Source of the DNA: Straminergon stramineum
Lineage: Eukaryota > Streptophyta > Bryopsida > Hypnales > Calliergonaceae
Assembly: GCA_963920665.1 (NCBI GenBank)
Contig: OY987268.1
Span: 11,596,501-11,660,500 of the forward strand
Direction of reading: 5' to 3'
DNA: 64,000 nt
The position numbers were made by a program, and so were the translations under genes. This document shows, piece by piece, positions 50,925 to 63,399 of the stretch. How positions within the stretch are numbered: position 1 is the first letter of the stretch; the number at the start of each line of letters is the position of its first letter. The notes under the pieces were generated by a model, which did no database searches, was not told the DNA's origin, and saw only the letters and a list, made by a program, of their open reading frames with translations.

Positions 50925-52834
50925 TGCTAATCTAATTCTTTTTGTGAAAAATAAGCAATTGGGAAAAAGAAATCACAAACTTATCTTGAAATTTGCAACA
51001 TCCAAGGTCTCATTGGTGTGAATTGCAATCATGTTCTTGTGGTGTACTCCCTCAACATCCATTTTATGTTTATTTCTTAAAAGGTTTGATGAAGCAAGTT
51101 ATTTGTTGGAAGAATTTGGAACCTCTTTTAGCTTGTCCCGGTGCTATTTTTTAATTTTTTTTTCCTAGATTTCTTCGTCTAGTTGTAGAGACTAAAATTA
51201 CACTAGAAGCAATGCAGTTCTACTCCTTTCCTCAATAGATGAAATATAAGTATTATACGATCATGACAAGTTCAATACTTGTTTTCTTGAATTGTTATAG
51301 AATTTTAGTTCTTTTCATTATGTTGAAATTTAGTACATATTCCCTACCTCCCATTTGTATGTGATTAGGAGGATTTTTGAACACATCTCATAGATGCTAT
51401 GACACATGAAGTATGTGAACTTCACCCGTCATTGCTTTTCCATTTCAATGAAGTACTGGTCATATTAATTTAACAACCACATTGGTGGTTGAACCAATAT
51501 ATAGGCTCATTGATACTGCTAGTCATTTGAGTGAGCTAAGGCCTGCATTGGCGGGAATCAAGTTTTTTGAAACTTGCCTTTAATATTTTGTATTGTTGCA
51601 ATACAATAATTCAAGTGTTAAAGTACCTTATGTTTAGTTTTGCCCTCAACTTTTCTAGAGTTATTTTGACCTGTTGTTATTGAGTGAAATTTTTGGAGTT
51701 TTACTACAATTCCTTTATAATTGTTTTGTTGATTAGTGTTTGGTACCACTTCCTTTGTTGAGTAGTCTCTGGGAACTAGGAAATATGGTGACTTCTTCAC
51801 AACGCTCTACATGCAACCATGTGGTTAGTTTGGCTTATGTGGTAGTTTTCTTAAAATTGTTGGTATATTGCTTTACTCCTTGTGAAAGCTATAACACGCA
51901 TTTGTGGGCTAAAGACACTCGTTGCACCTCACTAACCTTACTTTCTTGTGTGGTTTTGGGGATGGGCACAAGTGAGGTCCACAACCTCTTGGTGGAATTT
52001 TTGATACCTTTCAAAAAATACCTTTGACTACCTTCTCATATGATGTTATTTGCTTTTGTTTCACTACACTTAGAAAAGATAAAAATAGGTAGTCTTTCAA
52101 GGCATATACTTGGTGATACTTACGCTTTATATGACCAAATACTAGTCATACATCTTGCAAATTGCATATTTGTGGTATTTTTTTTTGGCATTATGACTTT
52201 TGATAAGAAAAATATATAGAAGTTCCTAGATGACACGACTATATTATTTGATTATAAGCTATGATTAGATCTATTATGATCTAAAAGTTTGATTCTTTAT
52301 GAATAGACAAAATTAGATTATTGCCTATTCTAGAAGATGTTCCAAAAAGTGCACTTTTTCCTCATATTTTCTTTTTCTTTCTAGATATTTTTGTAAACCA
52401 AATCCTATCAACTCAAATCTTTAAATACCTTGTTAATTTATCAAGAAGCAACAAATGCTTGAAGGCAAGTTGATAAGACCTCTATTAACTAATAACTAAT
52501 TCCTATAATTTGAATAAGTCAACTATTCTCTCTTTTTGTTTTTTTCTATGTGTCTTCTAGCTAACTTCCAAACCTCAATTGATGTAGCCAAACATTTCCC
52601 AATGGATGGTTCATAATCAATTTGGACTATCTCTACCTAAACTACAACATACATATGTCAAACCTTCTTCTTCCAAGGTTTGATTCTTGGTTGCTTGTTG
52701 AATTTGCCTTGTTTGCAATGCTGTGATTTTGGAGGGTGAGTTGATCAACAAATGACCAATATTTCATTTGAGAACTAGGTAGAGATCGAGCTCACGAACT
52801 GGCTTGTTAACTATGGCTTCTATGCAAGTCAAAT
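50925..52834. other. AT-rich region, no gene seen
   Basis: The 95-codon frame at 51740-52027 has a hydrophobic stretch but no recognisable family, and nearby codon use does not differ from the spacer. I do not call it a gene. Confidence 0.35.
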
Positions 52835-52837
52835 TGA

Positions 52838-52915
52838 CACTAGTAGAAAACTGTGTTGCAGTGAACAAAAGCTAGGTGACATTTTTGTTCACTGCAATAT
52901 AATTTTCTTCTAGTG
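52838..52915. mobile_element. Miniature CACTA-type element, 78 bp
   Basis: The left end CACTAGTAGAAAA and right end TTTTCTTCTAGTG are inverted, and the inner words TTGCAGTGAACAAAA and TTTTGTTCACTGCAA pair exactly. A 3-bp target duplication TGA flanks it (52835-52837 and 52916-52918). The whole element forms one hairpin with a short loop. Confidence 0.85.
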
Positions 52916-52918
52916 TGA

Positions 52919-54600
52919 GTTGGCTTTGGTTTGAGAACTAGATCTTTCTACAAGACCGACCCTCTCAAGTTGTGATTTTCCAACTCAAGGATTTCAACTA
53001 GATTTAGAATTTGATTTTCCCACTATCTTTGCAAATACACCTCTAGATTTGGATTTTAGTTATATCACAAAGATTGAATTGAGCAAAATCAAACCGTTCT
53101 TTGAATTTTTGGAATCTTTAGAGATAAAATTGAACCTTATGTCTCTTTGAATGTTGTAATTTGAGCCACAGGCTTCATACTCCAAAGCCAGACCCTTTTT
53201 TTTCTAAGAACTCTAAATTTTGATACTTCCAGTTTAATCAAAGGTCCTATCTAATTTTCAATCTTTTGACTATGGATCGCCATCCCTAATTTAAATACTT
53301 ACTAATTTATTAGTTCCAATCCGACAAGCCCTAAACAACCTACTACTTGACTGACAATTGTTGGCTATCCAAGAGGCCTTGATACATGAGCAGGATAGTC
53401 AAATGGATGTAGATTGGTTGGTAATTATACTGACCTACTAAGGTGGGTATGTGCCGAGTGGCGTTTTTCAAATTTGGTACTAACAGCCTCCAATTCCGAA
53501 TATTACTAGCTCCCGAGATTGGGTGAAATCAGCCCTAAGATTGCCATGTACTAGCTCTTTGGTAGGACTAGACTTTCAGGGAAGATAATTGTCCACCAAC
53601 ACAAAACTTGGAATTTTTAGATTTCCTTCACATAGGAAACCCACCAAACAAAATAAAATGGAGACTTAAAATTTTAATGGTAAGGTGAAAGCTACACCAT
53701 ATGAGAGGGATTAGCCTCTAATTTGTAAACAAAAAGATAACCATAAGTGTTAATAGACGAACATAAAGGTAGAGACAACAAGAGCTCTATCATAAAATGG
53801 TTGGTACCTGTTTTGAAGACAAAAATTTATAAAGACTAGCAAATACTTGAATTGTGAGAATTTGGTTCCAACCCCAAATTAAACTCTCAAAATGACTTCA
53901 AACTACACTTGGACCACAAATTCCAACGTCTAGGATTTAGGGGGGATTTGCAACAATCAAAGGTGTGAAATACCTCTCCAATAAACTCAATTGGAATTGG
54001 TTAGTATAACAAAGACTCAAAGATCTAGAAACAAACATAAATGATTTGAATCCAAAATGCAAAGTACAATAAGAAAGTAAGCCAACCCAAAGGGACCCCA
54101 ATGTCCTTTGGAGTGAGCTTTAAAACACAAGATCTTCTACAATGAACAAGGAGAAAAGTTCTTATACAATTCAAACAAAGTTTTTGGCAAAATAGTCAAA
54201 ATTCAAACAATGTGGCTGCATTTTGGCCAGAATACAAACGAGGGCCTTGAGCAACCAAACAAGAAAACAAACAAATGAGATGCTATGTGAGAGTAGGGGA
54301 GGCCTTTCATACGTTTTCAAGGCCTCCTTTTGACTCAAATTACCATTTTGACCCTCTAACCCCTATAATCTAAATCTCTATCACTATTACTGGAAGGTTT
54401 GGTCCACTATAACCCAAATTAGGCGATTGGCCTATCTTTGCCAGAATAGCCTAAACTATTTCAAACCGCTATTTGCTATTTGAAACACCTAATTAATCAC
54501 TAGAAATTGAAAAAGAAAGTGTTTAAGGCACTTTTTGAACTTTTAGGATTGTCACACCATATTTGTAGGGACTTCTACTAAACACAGTGTAAACTCTCTT
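52919..54600. other. AT-rich region, no gene seen
   Basis: Slightly less AT-rich between 53400 and 54400. A GAGGCCTTTCATACGTTTTCAAGGCCTCC stem-like pair (GAGGCCTT / AAGGCCTC, 54299-54328) is visible. No coding region is supported. Confidence 0.35.
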
Positions 54601-55200
54601 TTTGGTATTTTGACTATAAATTGGAGTAAAAAGGAGCAAAAGCAAAAAAAATGAAATCCCAAGGCCTAGTTGCTAACTATTGATCTCATAGAGGGGCCTT
54701 GGTAAAGTATAAAAGGACACTCCTTCTTCTCACTTTGCACTCCTTCCCTTGTTTTGCAAACTTGTAATACCCTTGTCATTTTAAGTTTTGGCCTTTTGAG
54801 CCATAATTTGTGTTCTTTTTGTGTTTGAACATTGACTCATATTTCTTGTGCTTTTGAAGCTTTTCTTGAAGGACACATGGGTCCTTTCAAGTATTGACTT
54901 TCAAATTTTGTGTTTTGGGTGGTTTAATCCACTTAAATTCCTTGTTTTTCTTGTTATTGAATCTTGTATTAAACCTAACTACCTAAGGATGTTCTAGCCA
55001 AATTTTTGGTAATGCAATTAGCTAGAGACCTTTGGAATTTGCTTTATCTCTATTATTGAATCATATACTAATCATAGGGATGTTCTAGCTAAATTTTGGC
55101 AATGCCGTTAGTTAGAATCTCTTAGGATTTGCTTTAAATTTGTGTTTTTATCTTGCACTAGCTCCATGTGTGGGAAACCCCATTTGAAAAATCTCCCCAA
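54601..55200 (+). repeat. Possible solo-LTR-like segment with a ~95-bp tandem duplication
   Basis: A TATA-like GTATAAAAGG at 54699 is followed by a CT-rich leader (CACTCCTTCTTCTCAC), a layout seen in plant LTR promoters. Two diverged ~95-bp units follow (about 54955-55050 and 55051-55145) sharing GGATGTTCTAGC.AAATTTT and GGAATTTGCTTTA/GGATTTGCTTTAA. LTR termini, a primer-binding site and coding domains are not seen. Confidence 0.3.
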
Positions 55201-56630
55201 GAGCCTTAACTTACAAATACATATTTCTCAATGTTTTGAAGTTTGGATGAGGTTCTAGAATCATAGTACTAACATATGGCAAAGCTTTGACTTCAATTCT
55301 AGCATTTCTTTTGCATTTGTGTCACTCTCATTCTTATGACAAAAATTTGACTTACAACCATGTGTTGAATGAATCGTAGTATAAAACGTACTAAAAGATA
55401 GAAAATGAAAAATACAACAAATAATATAAGTGTTTCTTGCAATCATCCATTTTATTGTAGTATTCTTGTGGTTTTACATAATTATTGATTGTAAAATATT
55501 AGTGATGGATTCTCAAATTTATTTTGCATAAGTATGTACAAAAAAACCATATGTATATCTTTCATGTTATAAAATTTTTCGTTAACTAACAAAATTTAGT
55601 CTATAGAGAGTTGAAGATTGAGGTGTCTCATGCCAAGTTTTATTAATATATATCTCTACATTGAAATTAGATTTTACTACTTGAACCTATTATTTCTGGA
55701 GAGATTAGTGTTGATTGTTAGAAAACTATGTGAGTTAAAAGATAGGGTCCATTTAATTCAAGGGGGGAAAATTTTATATAATATATAGAGCTACTATAGG
55801 ATCTATGAAATGCTACATACTCTATTATATATAAATTAGGCTATGAAAAAATATCATATAGTAGGAATTTTTATTAATAAGTTAGCCTTGACAAATAAAG
55901 GCCTTTTAAATTTTTCATGTTATAATGAATATAGATGTGGATAAATAATTTTGTGAAGATGATAAAATGTACATAATCCAATAAATCTAGGGATTTCTTT
56001 TAGAGATTTGTCACTACTATCAGACAATTCCAACCTATTTAGACCAATCCCTCTATAAGTGTGCCAACAATATAGGCATGTATGAATCTATTATTCTAAG
56101 GAAGAATGTATTGAGTTGTAAATTTACAATGAAGGTTGTATGATAGGAATTTGTGTTCACACAAAAGACCCATTAAGAAATTGTTTTAGGGTACCTTCAC
56201 GCCAATGCGGCTTGGATTAGTGAAGATTTTGGACTTGTTGCCTCTCTCCTTTGTTGTGCTTCAATGCAAGGCTCCTCGAGAGGCTTCTTCTATTTAGAAA
56301 TGACGTCATTAACAATAAGGTAATCATTTGGTTGACTTCTTAGTCATATACTATAGTAAATTCGAAAATTACTGAGATAATTCTTAGAATTATTTCAAAA
56401 GTTATTAAGATAATTATTAAGATAATCTCTAAAGTTACCAAGATAGTTACTAGGATAAAATTAGAAGTTACTAAAAATATTATTGTAGTAATTTTTGTAA
56501 GTTATTCAAAGAAATTATTGTGGTAATTTTGAGGTTACTAAACTAATTAATAAGATATTTTTTAAAGCTACCAGTGTCATGATGTAAATATATACACTGT
56601 ATAAAATGTGTATTTATTTTTTATTTTGAA
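55201..56630. other. AT-rich spacer, no gene seen
   Basis: Between 56350 and 56580 the word TTACTAAGATAATT-like recurs irregularly (AGTTACTAGGATAA, AGTTACTAAAAATAT, AGGTTACTAAACTAA), a decayed short tandem repeat. Confidence 0.4.
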
Positions 56631-56632
56631 TA

Positions 56633-57264
56633 GATTCTATGATTTAGAGGACAAACTTATTGATGACGATTCCAATGGCTTCAAGGTGACGTTTACTGCT
56701 TATGAAGTTGTTTAAAAGACGAAAGTCCTAGACAATTTTCACTAATTTGGGGAATTCATTTAAGTTTTATAGAATGTGTAAGTGAGTTTGAAGTTCAATT
56801 CTAGAATGTCAAACTGGAGTTTTTTTATGGAGTCGAGGGACCCAGAGTCTCAATTAGAGGCTAAGCTAGAGTTTTCCTTGTTACAATTGTCAATTCAACC
56901 ATCTTAGCCAGAAGTTTCTTCACTATTGCGAATTCATTTGCAAGATAAAGCTGGACCTTCTCAACTGTTGAAGAAACCTCATGTAGAGCAACGTTGGCAC
57001 GTAAATCTTCAAAGAGATGCCCGTGCTTTGGTGATTCTACTTCAAGTTGGATGTGTTGAACTAGGCACCCAAGATGTAACATTTGAAGCAAGCTATGAGG
57101 GTTTGAACGTCAACCAATACTATTGTATGGCTAGGCTAGTTAAGGGAAGCCCTAGCCACCAATGTTGGTTGAAAGGGCCAGTTAATCCTTTAACGAAAGC
57201 CAAACGTGCAAATTATGTCGCAAACACGGTCAAGCGCATCCTCAAGTTCTTGCAAATGGAGTAG
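56633..57264 (+). pseudogene. Broken coding-like unit of unknown function, copy 1
   Basis: A plus-strand frame of 113 codons runs from an in-frame TAG at 56905 to the TAG after 57261 and has no ATG at its start. Its translation contains QDKAGPSQLLKKP, ALVILLQVGCVELG, VTFEASYEGLNVNQYYCMAR and RILKFLQME. The same order of motifs occurs at 63400-63880, where frameshifts and stops intervene. Similarity is greater in the translated frame than expected for spacer, which argues for an ancestral protein. An upstream stretch at 56633-56713 (FYDLEDKLIDDD...FTAYEVV) also looks coding and could be another exon. I do not recognise the family. A transposon-borne gene, a captured gene fragment or a degraded host gene are all possible. 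Confidence 0.45.
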
Positions 57265-58139
57265 TGCTCTTCTTCGACTTCAGTTTTTACCTCCATTTGG
57301 GTTTGATTAAAGGTTCTTAGCTAATTCAAGTTTTTTGTATTCCATTTATGTATTAAGAATTGAAAGTTAGGAAGATAGAAGTAGTTTACCTCTTAGTTTT
57401 GACCTTTGGGGTTCTTTGGTCTTAAAAGATGAATAGGGATTTATCTTTTGGTGTTTCCTTTGGGCCAATGGGTGTTTAGAGGCCCATGTGATGTATACAT
57501 GGGCTAATTCCACCTACTTTAGGGAAAAAGGTAGGGAGGCATCTTCTCTCTTCTTCTAGTGTGTGAGTTTTGGTTTATGTAATGTGTTTTAGAAAACCGA
57601 GAATTCAAGCTGCCATATTTTTTGATGTATAAGGAATTTTGAAATGAAAATTTGGGGTTATCATCTTTTTCTCATTTAATTTTCAATAAAACCTTTCTTG
57701 TATGATTTGAAGTTGGGAGCAAAAAGTTATAAGTGTGTGAGTGGAGGAGAGTTTGCTGCCTCCCGACAAAGAGGAGCGGAGATTCGAGCAACCACCAAAG
57801 TTTGTATTTTTTCTTATCTCTTTGAAATTTTAATGCAATAGAGAAATTTTTGTTACCTTTACAAAAACTCATCACTTAAAGAATTTAGAATTTTGTGGAG
57901 TAAAATATGGATATTTGAGTAAAAAGGATCCGTTGCCCTTATTATTTGAAATCCAAGACTTTGCAAGGTTATAGGTTTTGTTTCGAGAATCACTTGCAAG
58001 TGAAAATTTTATTGAAGGTAGGAAAACTTATTAGCTTTTTGAAAAGCTATTAATATCTTAATTTGAAAAAAAATTGCAAATGTTATAAGTGGTGAAGCAA
58101 AGGAAGGTTTGTTGCCTTCTCTTTTTGAGTAGAATGTAG
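57265..58139. other. AT-rich flank of the copy-1 pseudogene
   Basis: The layout is like a 3' flank; 57540-57660 has GT-rich words. No second gene is seen. Confidence 0.35.
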
Positions 58140-58690
58140 TTAATTTGGGTTTAGATTTGTGTTTTATTTAAAGACTTGAAGACATGAAGATATGAAGACT
58201 CGTATGCGGTGGCTTGTGGCTTGTTATTCCTAGCCAATTTTGGAGGCTCATTGTCTTTCGATTGTTATTCCTAGCCGGTTTTGGAGGCTTGTTTTTTTCA
58301 TTTTTTCATTGTAAACATTGTTGCGAGTTATATGGGTATCCAATGATAATCCCATTTTGTATTTGTGATGATGAAGTAAGATTGATCATCCACAAGGTCG
58401 TTATTTTTGTTGTTCCTATTGGTGAGGCATGATTGTTGGTCACTGTGGGTTTGAAATTTAGGAGCCACTCTTTCGGACGGCTTAGCTTGTGGATTGGCTT
58501 TCCTGTTTTATCCATCCGAAGCTTGTAGTTTCTTATCACCTACTTTAACCTTTAAACCCATTTAGAACCATTTCATGATAGGTCAACAAAGTTCAGCTTG
58601 AAGATTCGAAGACTTGAAGACTAGAGGACTCGAAGACTCGACTCGACTTTCTAGCAAACTATTCCCAGTCACAGCCAGATACTCTACGTA
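58140..58690. repeat. GAAGACT-rich microrepeats and a duplicated TTATTCCTAGCC block
   Basis: Clusters of GAAGACTTGAAGAC-like units lie at 58172-58202 and 58600-58650, bracketing a doubled TTGTTATTCCTAGCC...TTTTGGAGGCT segment (about 58222-58290). The repeats are short and the 72-codon frame inside has no known product. Confidence 0.45.
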
Positions 58691-59594
58691 TTCCCAAAGC
58701 GTTCTCCTCTCTACATGACACCAGAGAGAAAATTTATTATGCTAAGTTTTAAGAGATATCAAGATAGTAATTGTGGTAGATTTAGAATTTAGATCCTTAT
58801 GTCGTAAAATATTGACAAATGAAGTTTGATTGATTAATTTAGAACCAAAATTTCATCCTTAACTTCTAGTAGGAGTGTCCATTTTAAACAAAATTTATCA
58901 TTTTAGAAAAGGCATAAATATCCCTATAACTTAGGCCAATTAGTATTTTGACTTAATTAACCTTTTCCAGTAGTTAGTTTTTGTTTACCTTAGCCAAAAC
59001 TAGCCAATATTACTAACTTTCAATTGATTTGTTTAGGAATTATACTTAGGAAAACTAAAAATTAGGAGAAAACAACATTATCCATTAATTGGAAGATATA
59101 ATTAGATCGCACGTTAGACATCCATTTAGAAAATCAACTACAACAATAAGAACTCAATTGTGTTCACTTTATCTAAGGGTGAAGGTAAAACACTTAGAAT
59201 CATCTATGCTGCAATATTTACCTAGACAACTAGACATAGCTATAAGAATGAACTAGTTTAGAAGAACAAATTGTAACCCTAACTAAACTAAAAGCTAACA
59301 GTTCATCATAACTGACACCAATTCTAAGCAAAATCAACACATGGCAATGTAGAGCAAATTGTAGCAATCAACCTCCTACACAAACTAGTTACTACTTATT
59401 GTAATTCAACTAAGAGGTTGAATAGTAATCTTGTAATGAATAAAATATCTTGAGACCTTTGAAATCCTTTCGAAGAGCGAAGAACTTGGTAGAATTCAAT
59501 ATATTGTAACAAACTATGTGTCTATTTTGAAATCCTTTAAAGTAGCAAAATAGAACTTATACTTTGTAATTTAGTGTCACACAACCAATGTGTA
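58691..59594. other. AT-rich spacer, no gene seen
   Basis: No reading frame or organised repeat is visible. Confidence 0.4.
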
Positions 59595-59597
59595 TCA

Positions 59598-60708
59598 TAC
59601 TAGAAGAAAATGAGGGTTTTTGTGATTGCAAAAAGCAACTAGTTTTGAGTTGCATAGGACATTTTGCAACTAGTGCTAATCTGGAGTCCCTAATTGTAGT
59701 GGACAAGTTGCATATAGGATTGTAGTTACAAGTCGCGGTAGCCTATTTGGAACTTCATCAATGAACTTTTTGACATGGTTGCTTATATGGTATTTGTTGC
59801 CACATTAAGTTGGTCACATAATTGAAGAGTTGTGCAACTTGTTGGCAACTCATTTGTGACTTCATTGCGACTTGTTTTTTACTTCAATGTGACTTGTAGA
59901 TTTGTAGATTTCATATCTATCTTTTTTTAGATTTCAGAAATTATAATATTGGTATTTAATAGATTTCACTAGTTTCAAAAAATTTACTATTTCATAGGTT
60001 TTAGAAAAATTTGGATTTTAATTATTTTTAGATTTCTATAGAATGTAGAAATCTATAAAATATAGAAGTCTATAAAATGTAGAAATCTATAAAGTATATA
60101 AATCTTTGAATTCTATTGACAAAATTCATTACATTAGAATACAACAATTTACATGTCTTATATGTCCAATCCAATGGCACTCTTTACAATTGATATGGTA
60201 GAATTGATATAAGACAATCGGGAAATGACTTCAAAAACTACTAAAAAAATGACTCTGATACAACTAGGAAACGACTGGAAATTGACTAAAAATGACCAGC
60301 AGTTGACCGAGAAACAACCACTGTCATTTTACAATTGTAGTTGTTTTCTAGCCATTTCCTAGTTGTTTTTTGCTACTATAGATTGGCATGATGGATTCCA
60401 CAGAGTATAGACTTGTCCACATTGACAACTATGATGAATATTAGATGGTGAATAATTCACATTCATTCTAAATTTGAACTCTATTACAACTTTCGTAATC
60501 CTACACTTCATTCTATGACTGCTATGCAACTAAAATAATGTATTCACTTCATCCTACAACTACTTTGCAACTGAAACATTGTACTATTGATGTATAACAA
60601 TGAGATAAGAATTTGGTGCAAATAGAAAGGGCTATAGTCACAAGATAGTTGTATAGGACATTTAGTCGCATTTTAGTTGGTTGCGACGGACATGTTTTTC
60701 TTCTAGTG
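59598..60708. mobile_element. CACTA-type non-autonomous element, 1.1 kb
   Basis: The right end, read on the minus strand, is CACTAGAAGAAAAACATG; the left end is TACTAGAAGAAAATGAG, the first base mutated from C. The 3-bp target duplication TCA is present at 59595-59597 and 60709-60711. Subterminal sequences carry repeated GTTGCAACT/CAACTAG-type words, and the right part has GTTGCGACGGACATG. It has no transposase. The terminus resembles the 78-bp element at 52838 (CACTAG.AGAAAA), so the two may share a mobilising enzyme. Confidence 0.8.
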
Positions 60709-60711
60709 TCA

Positions 60712-61364
60712 ATACCAAATGGCAATGGAACACGATTAGTACCTAAGTTGTCAATAGGAATACAAAACAAACCTCTCAACTACTTTCAATCAAGAAACAA
60801 ATACAATACTGTAAAATATTGAATAGGTTGCAACAAAAACCCTAACCAACATTGAACAAATTCTTTGAGGTAAAGACAAAACAAAGAGTGCAAAAAGATT
60901 TATGAAATTGTTTTAGAAGATTCATGAAGTTGCTATAATTAGAGGTCTACTATTATAAAATTGAGTTGTGCCACATGTCAAGTTGGTTTAGAACAATCAT
61001 GAACTAACTTAGAAGGTTCACGACATTGGTAAAACACATTAGTAACATTGGTTGGAAGGTTCATAAACTAGCCTAGAACCTTCATGAACTTGAGTTTACA
61101 CTTTTATGAAGTGTGAAGTCATCTTACCAAAGGGATAATAGCAACTATTACTCCTTTTATGACATGTCATTTCTCAATCTTGCACCAATCTCAAGATTGA
61201 AGTTTAGTTTGGACATCAATATTAAACCACATTCATATCATTTATTGATGTTACACTTCATTTTAGCTATATATTTTTTAGTTATCTCTTTTTACTCTTG
61301 TATTCTTGGTATTTGATTATAATTAGGTTGGTTTTGGTCTCTACATATTGAATTCTCTACCCTC
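60712..61364. other. AT-rich spacer, no gene seen
   Basis: AAGGTTCATGAA/GGTTCATAAACT words recur between 60900 and 61100 (short irregular repeats). No coding region. Confidence 0.35.
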
Positions 61365-61810
61365 CTAGAGGACCAAGACACATTGCTAGTAAAAATTGCC
61401 AAAAATTGCCACTTTTTGAGGAACAAAAAAATTGCCAAAAAAAGTTTTTTTCTTGAAATACAATTTTGTACCAAAATACTATAGCTTCAATGTGTGAAAA
61501 ATTTTTATAGACTTTGACCACATGAGCTAAAAAATTATGGTGTTTGACATTAGAAGAAAAAATATTCCAACCTTGATAAGAATAGTAGACTTTAATTCCT
61601 AGAGTAAAAATTTTGCACTATGCAAGGTTATTTTTCTTGAAAATTGTATTTTGTGTTATATTTGTTACATACTTGCCAACTTTCAAAAGTAGAAGAGGGA
61701 TTCTGCACATGCTACCAAAATTTACCTAAACTATTTGAAAAATTCAAGGCAATATAACTTTTAATCCAGCCAAGCACCCACAAGAAAAAAAAATACTTCT
61801 TTGCACTCAT
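61365..61810. mobile_element. Decayed relic of TTAA element family E
   Basis: The order of words matches element E throughout: AGAGGACCAAGACACATT, TGCCACTTTTTGAGG, ACTTTGACCACA, CCAACCTTG, CTTTAA.TCCT, TTCTGCACATGCT, GCAATATAACTTTTAATCCAG. The left terminus CCCTCCTAGAGGACC is recognisable but its TTAA is lost, and no right terminus is visible. Confidence 0.65.
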
Positions 61811-61954
61811 TTTTTGGTCCAACGATGAATGTGAAATATGTTTATAGTGCTATTATAAGGGGGGGAAATCTCGAGCATAGTAATGGTAAAAGTGTAAAAC
61901 CGCTCCACCTAATATCAAAATCCTATGGCTGCAAGTGTTCCATTGTATGTCAAA
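61811..61954. other. Short spacer, nothing seen
   Basis: No feature is recognisable apart from a G7 run near 61860. Confidence 0.35.
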
Positions 61955-62420
61955 AAAAATAGGGAGGGTAATGCTGGTCCCACTTTTTCCCAAATTTCCT
62001 AAATCCTAAAGCAAGAATTGTTTTAATGTTAGCTTGAAGAAAAAAAAATGGGGAGAGTAATGTTGGTCCCCCCTTTTCTCAAATTCAATAAACCTTAAAG
62101 CAACAATTGCTTAAGTATTAACTAGAAGAAAAAAATGGAGAAGGTAATGTACTAATGTTGATTCCCCCCTTTTCCCAAATTCCCTAAACACTAAATTGAC
62201 AATTGCTTAAGTGTAAGCTTAAAGAAAAAAATGGAAAGAGTAATGTTGGTCCCCCCTTCTTCCAAATTCCATGAACGCTATAGCGAGAAGTGCTTTAGTG
62301 TTAGCTTGAAGAAAAAAAATGGGGAGGATAATGTTGGTGCTAAGTCTCCATCCAGTTACAAAACCCTAAACTAGTAAATGCTTCAAGGTGTGTCCAAGGC
62401 AAGAACATGGGGAAGGTGAT
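61955..62420. repeat. Tandem repeat, about 4.5 copies of a 88-98-bp unit
   Basis: Each unit has GGGGAG.GTAATGTTGGT, then CCCCCTTTT.CC.AAATT, then CTAAA.C.ACAATTGCTTAAGT, and closes with AGCTTGAAGAAAAAAA. Unit starts are near 61962, 62049, 62137, 62232 and 62321. The last unit diverges. It has no coding potential. Confidence 0.7.
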
Positions 62421-63399
62421 GAGCATTGTCCCATTGTACACAAGAAAATGAACCCCAAACCAAGAAGAGTTTCTAGTGTATTTGAAGATCATTTGTGCTA
62501 GCCTAGAACAATAGAAAATGAAGGATGCTAAAACCAAACTTGAAAAAAATAAATTTCTAAAATAGAAAATGCTCAAAATAGTACATTCTGGAGGTTGTAT
62601 TTCACTACAAAATATTGTAGACCCTCGATTTTGGTGCCTCACTCAATTAGGACTTTATTTGGAGAGGGAAAGTACAAAATAAGTGTCTTCTTCTTTAATT
62701 TTTTTAAGCACTTTGAACTCAACTCTAGAACAAGAAAATTTGAAACTTAAGATTACTAGTATATTGAAATTGGAGAAAGAATTTTTTTTCTAGCTTACTT
62801 CCTTAAATCTTTGGACTAACATTATATGCCATCAACTTTTACAGAGATTTGTTCAACACATTTTGAAATAATTCCATACAAAATCTTATAATTACATGAT
62901 AGAAAATACAAATGTTGTGAACTATAACCCTAAATCAAAGAGAATTATAACTAAAACCCTGAATTACAAGACTCCTAGTTGTCAAAACCCTCATGTTGTT
63001 CTGAAACACTGAACTAGTAGCATCATGTATGTACATGGGACATAGGACATGCATAAGAGATGGGGCATGGGGTATGCATGCCTATGTTAAGTCCCAATGA
63101 TCCCATACATGATGGGTAAGGATTTAAACAATGCCCAAAACACTGCAGAATTACCTTGCGCAATTATTGTCAGATAAAAAAGATGCATACTATCGCATTG
63201 TAAATGAGAGCATTGTTTAAAAATGTATATTTACATATTTTTGGATGGATTTGATTACAATAATGTAGTGTGAAATATGAAGTCAGTTGAAGTAGCTTCA
63301 AAATGACTCCTTCTTGACAACCTATAAAGAGGAAGGATCATTGAAGAACTTCAAAAAATTGATATATAATTTTCTTTGTTTTTTTCACTGTGAATTTTA
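62421..63399. other. AT-rich spacer, no gene seen
   Basis: CATGGGACATAGGACATG-like short repeats occur at 63036-63085. The 100-codon minus-strand frame at 62340-62642 overlaps the tandem array and is not supported. Confidence 0.35.

Noticed and set aside
51740..52027. 95-codon plus-strand frame with a hydrophobic segment
   Set aside because: No conserved motif, no homologous copy in the window and no GC shift; kept as spacer.
54301..54364. CTAACCCCTATAATC as another TTAA-type terminus
   Set aside because: The preceding word is CTAA rather than TTAA and no right partner was found.
62340..62642. 100-codon minus-strand frame
   Set aside because: It starts next to the last tandem unit and has no domain or splice context.
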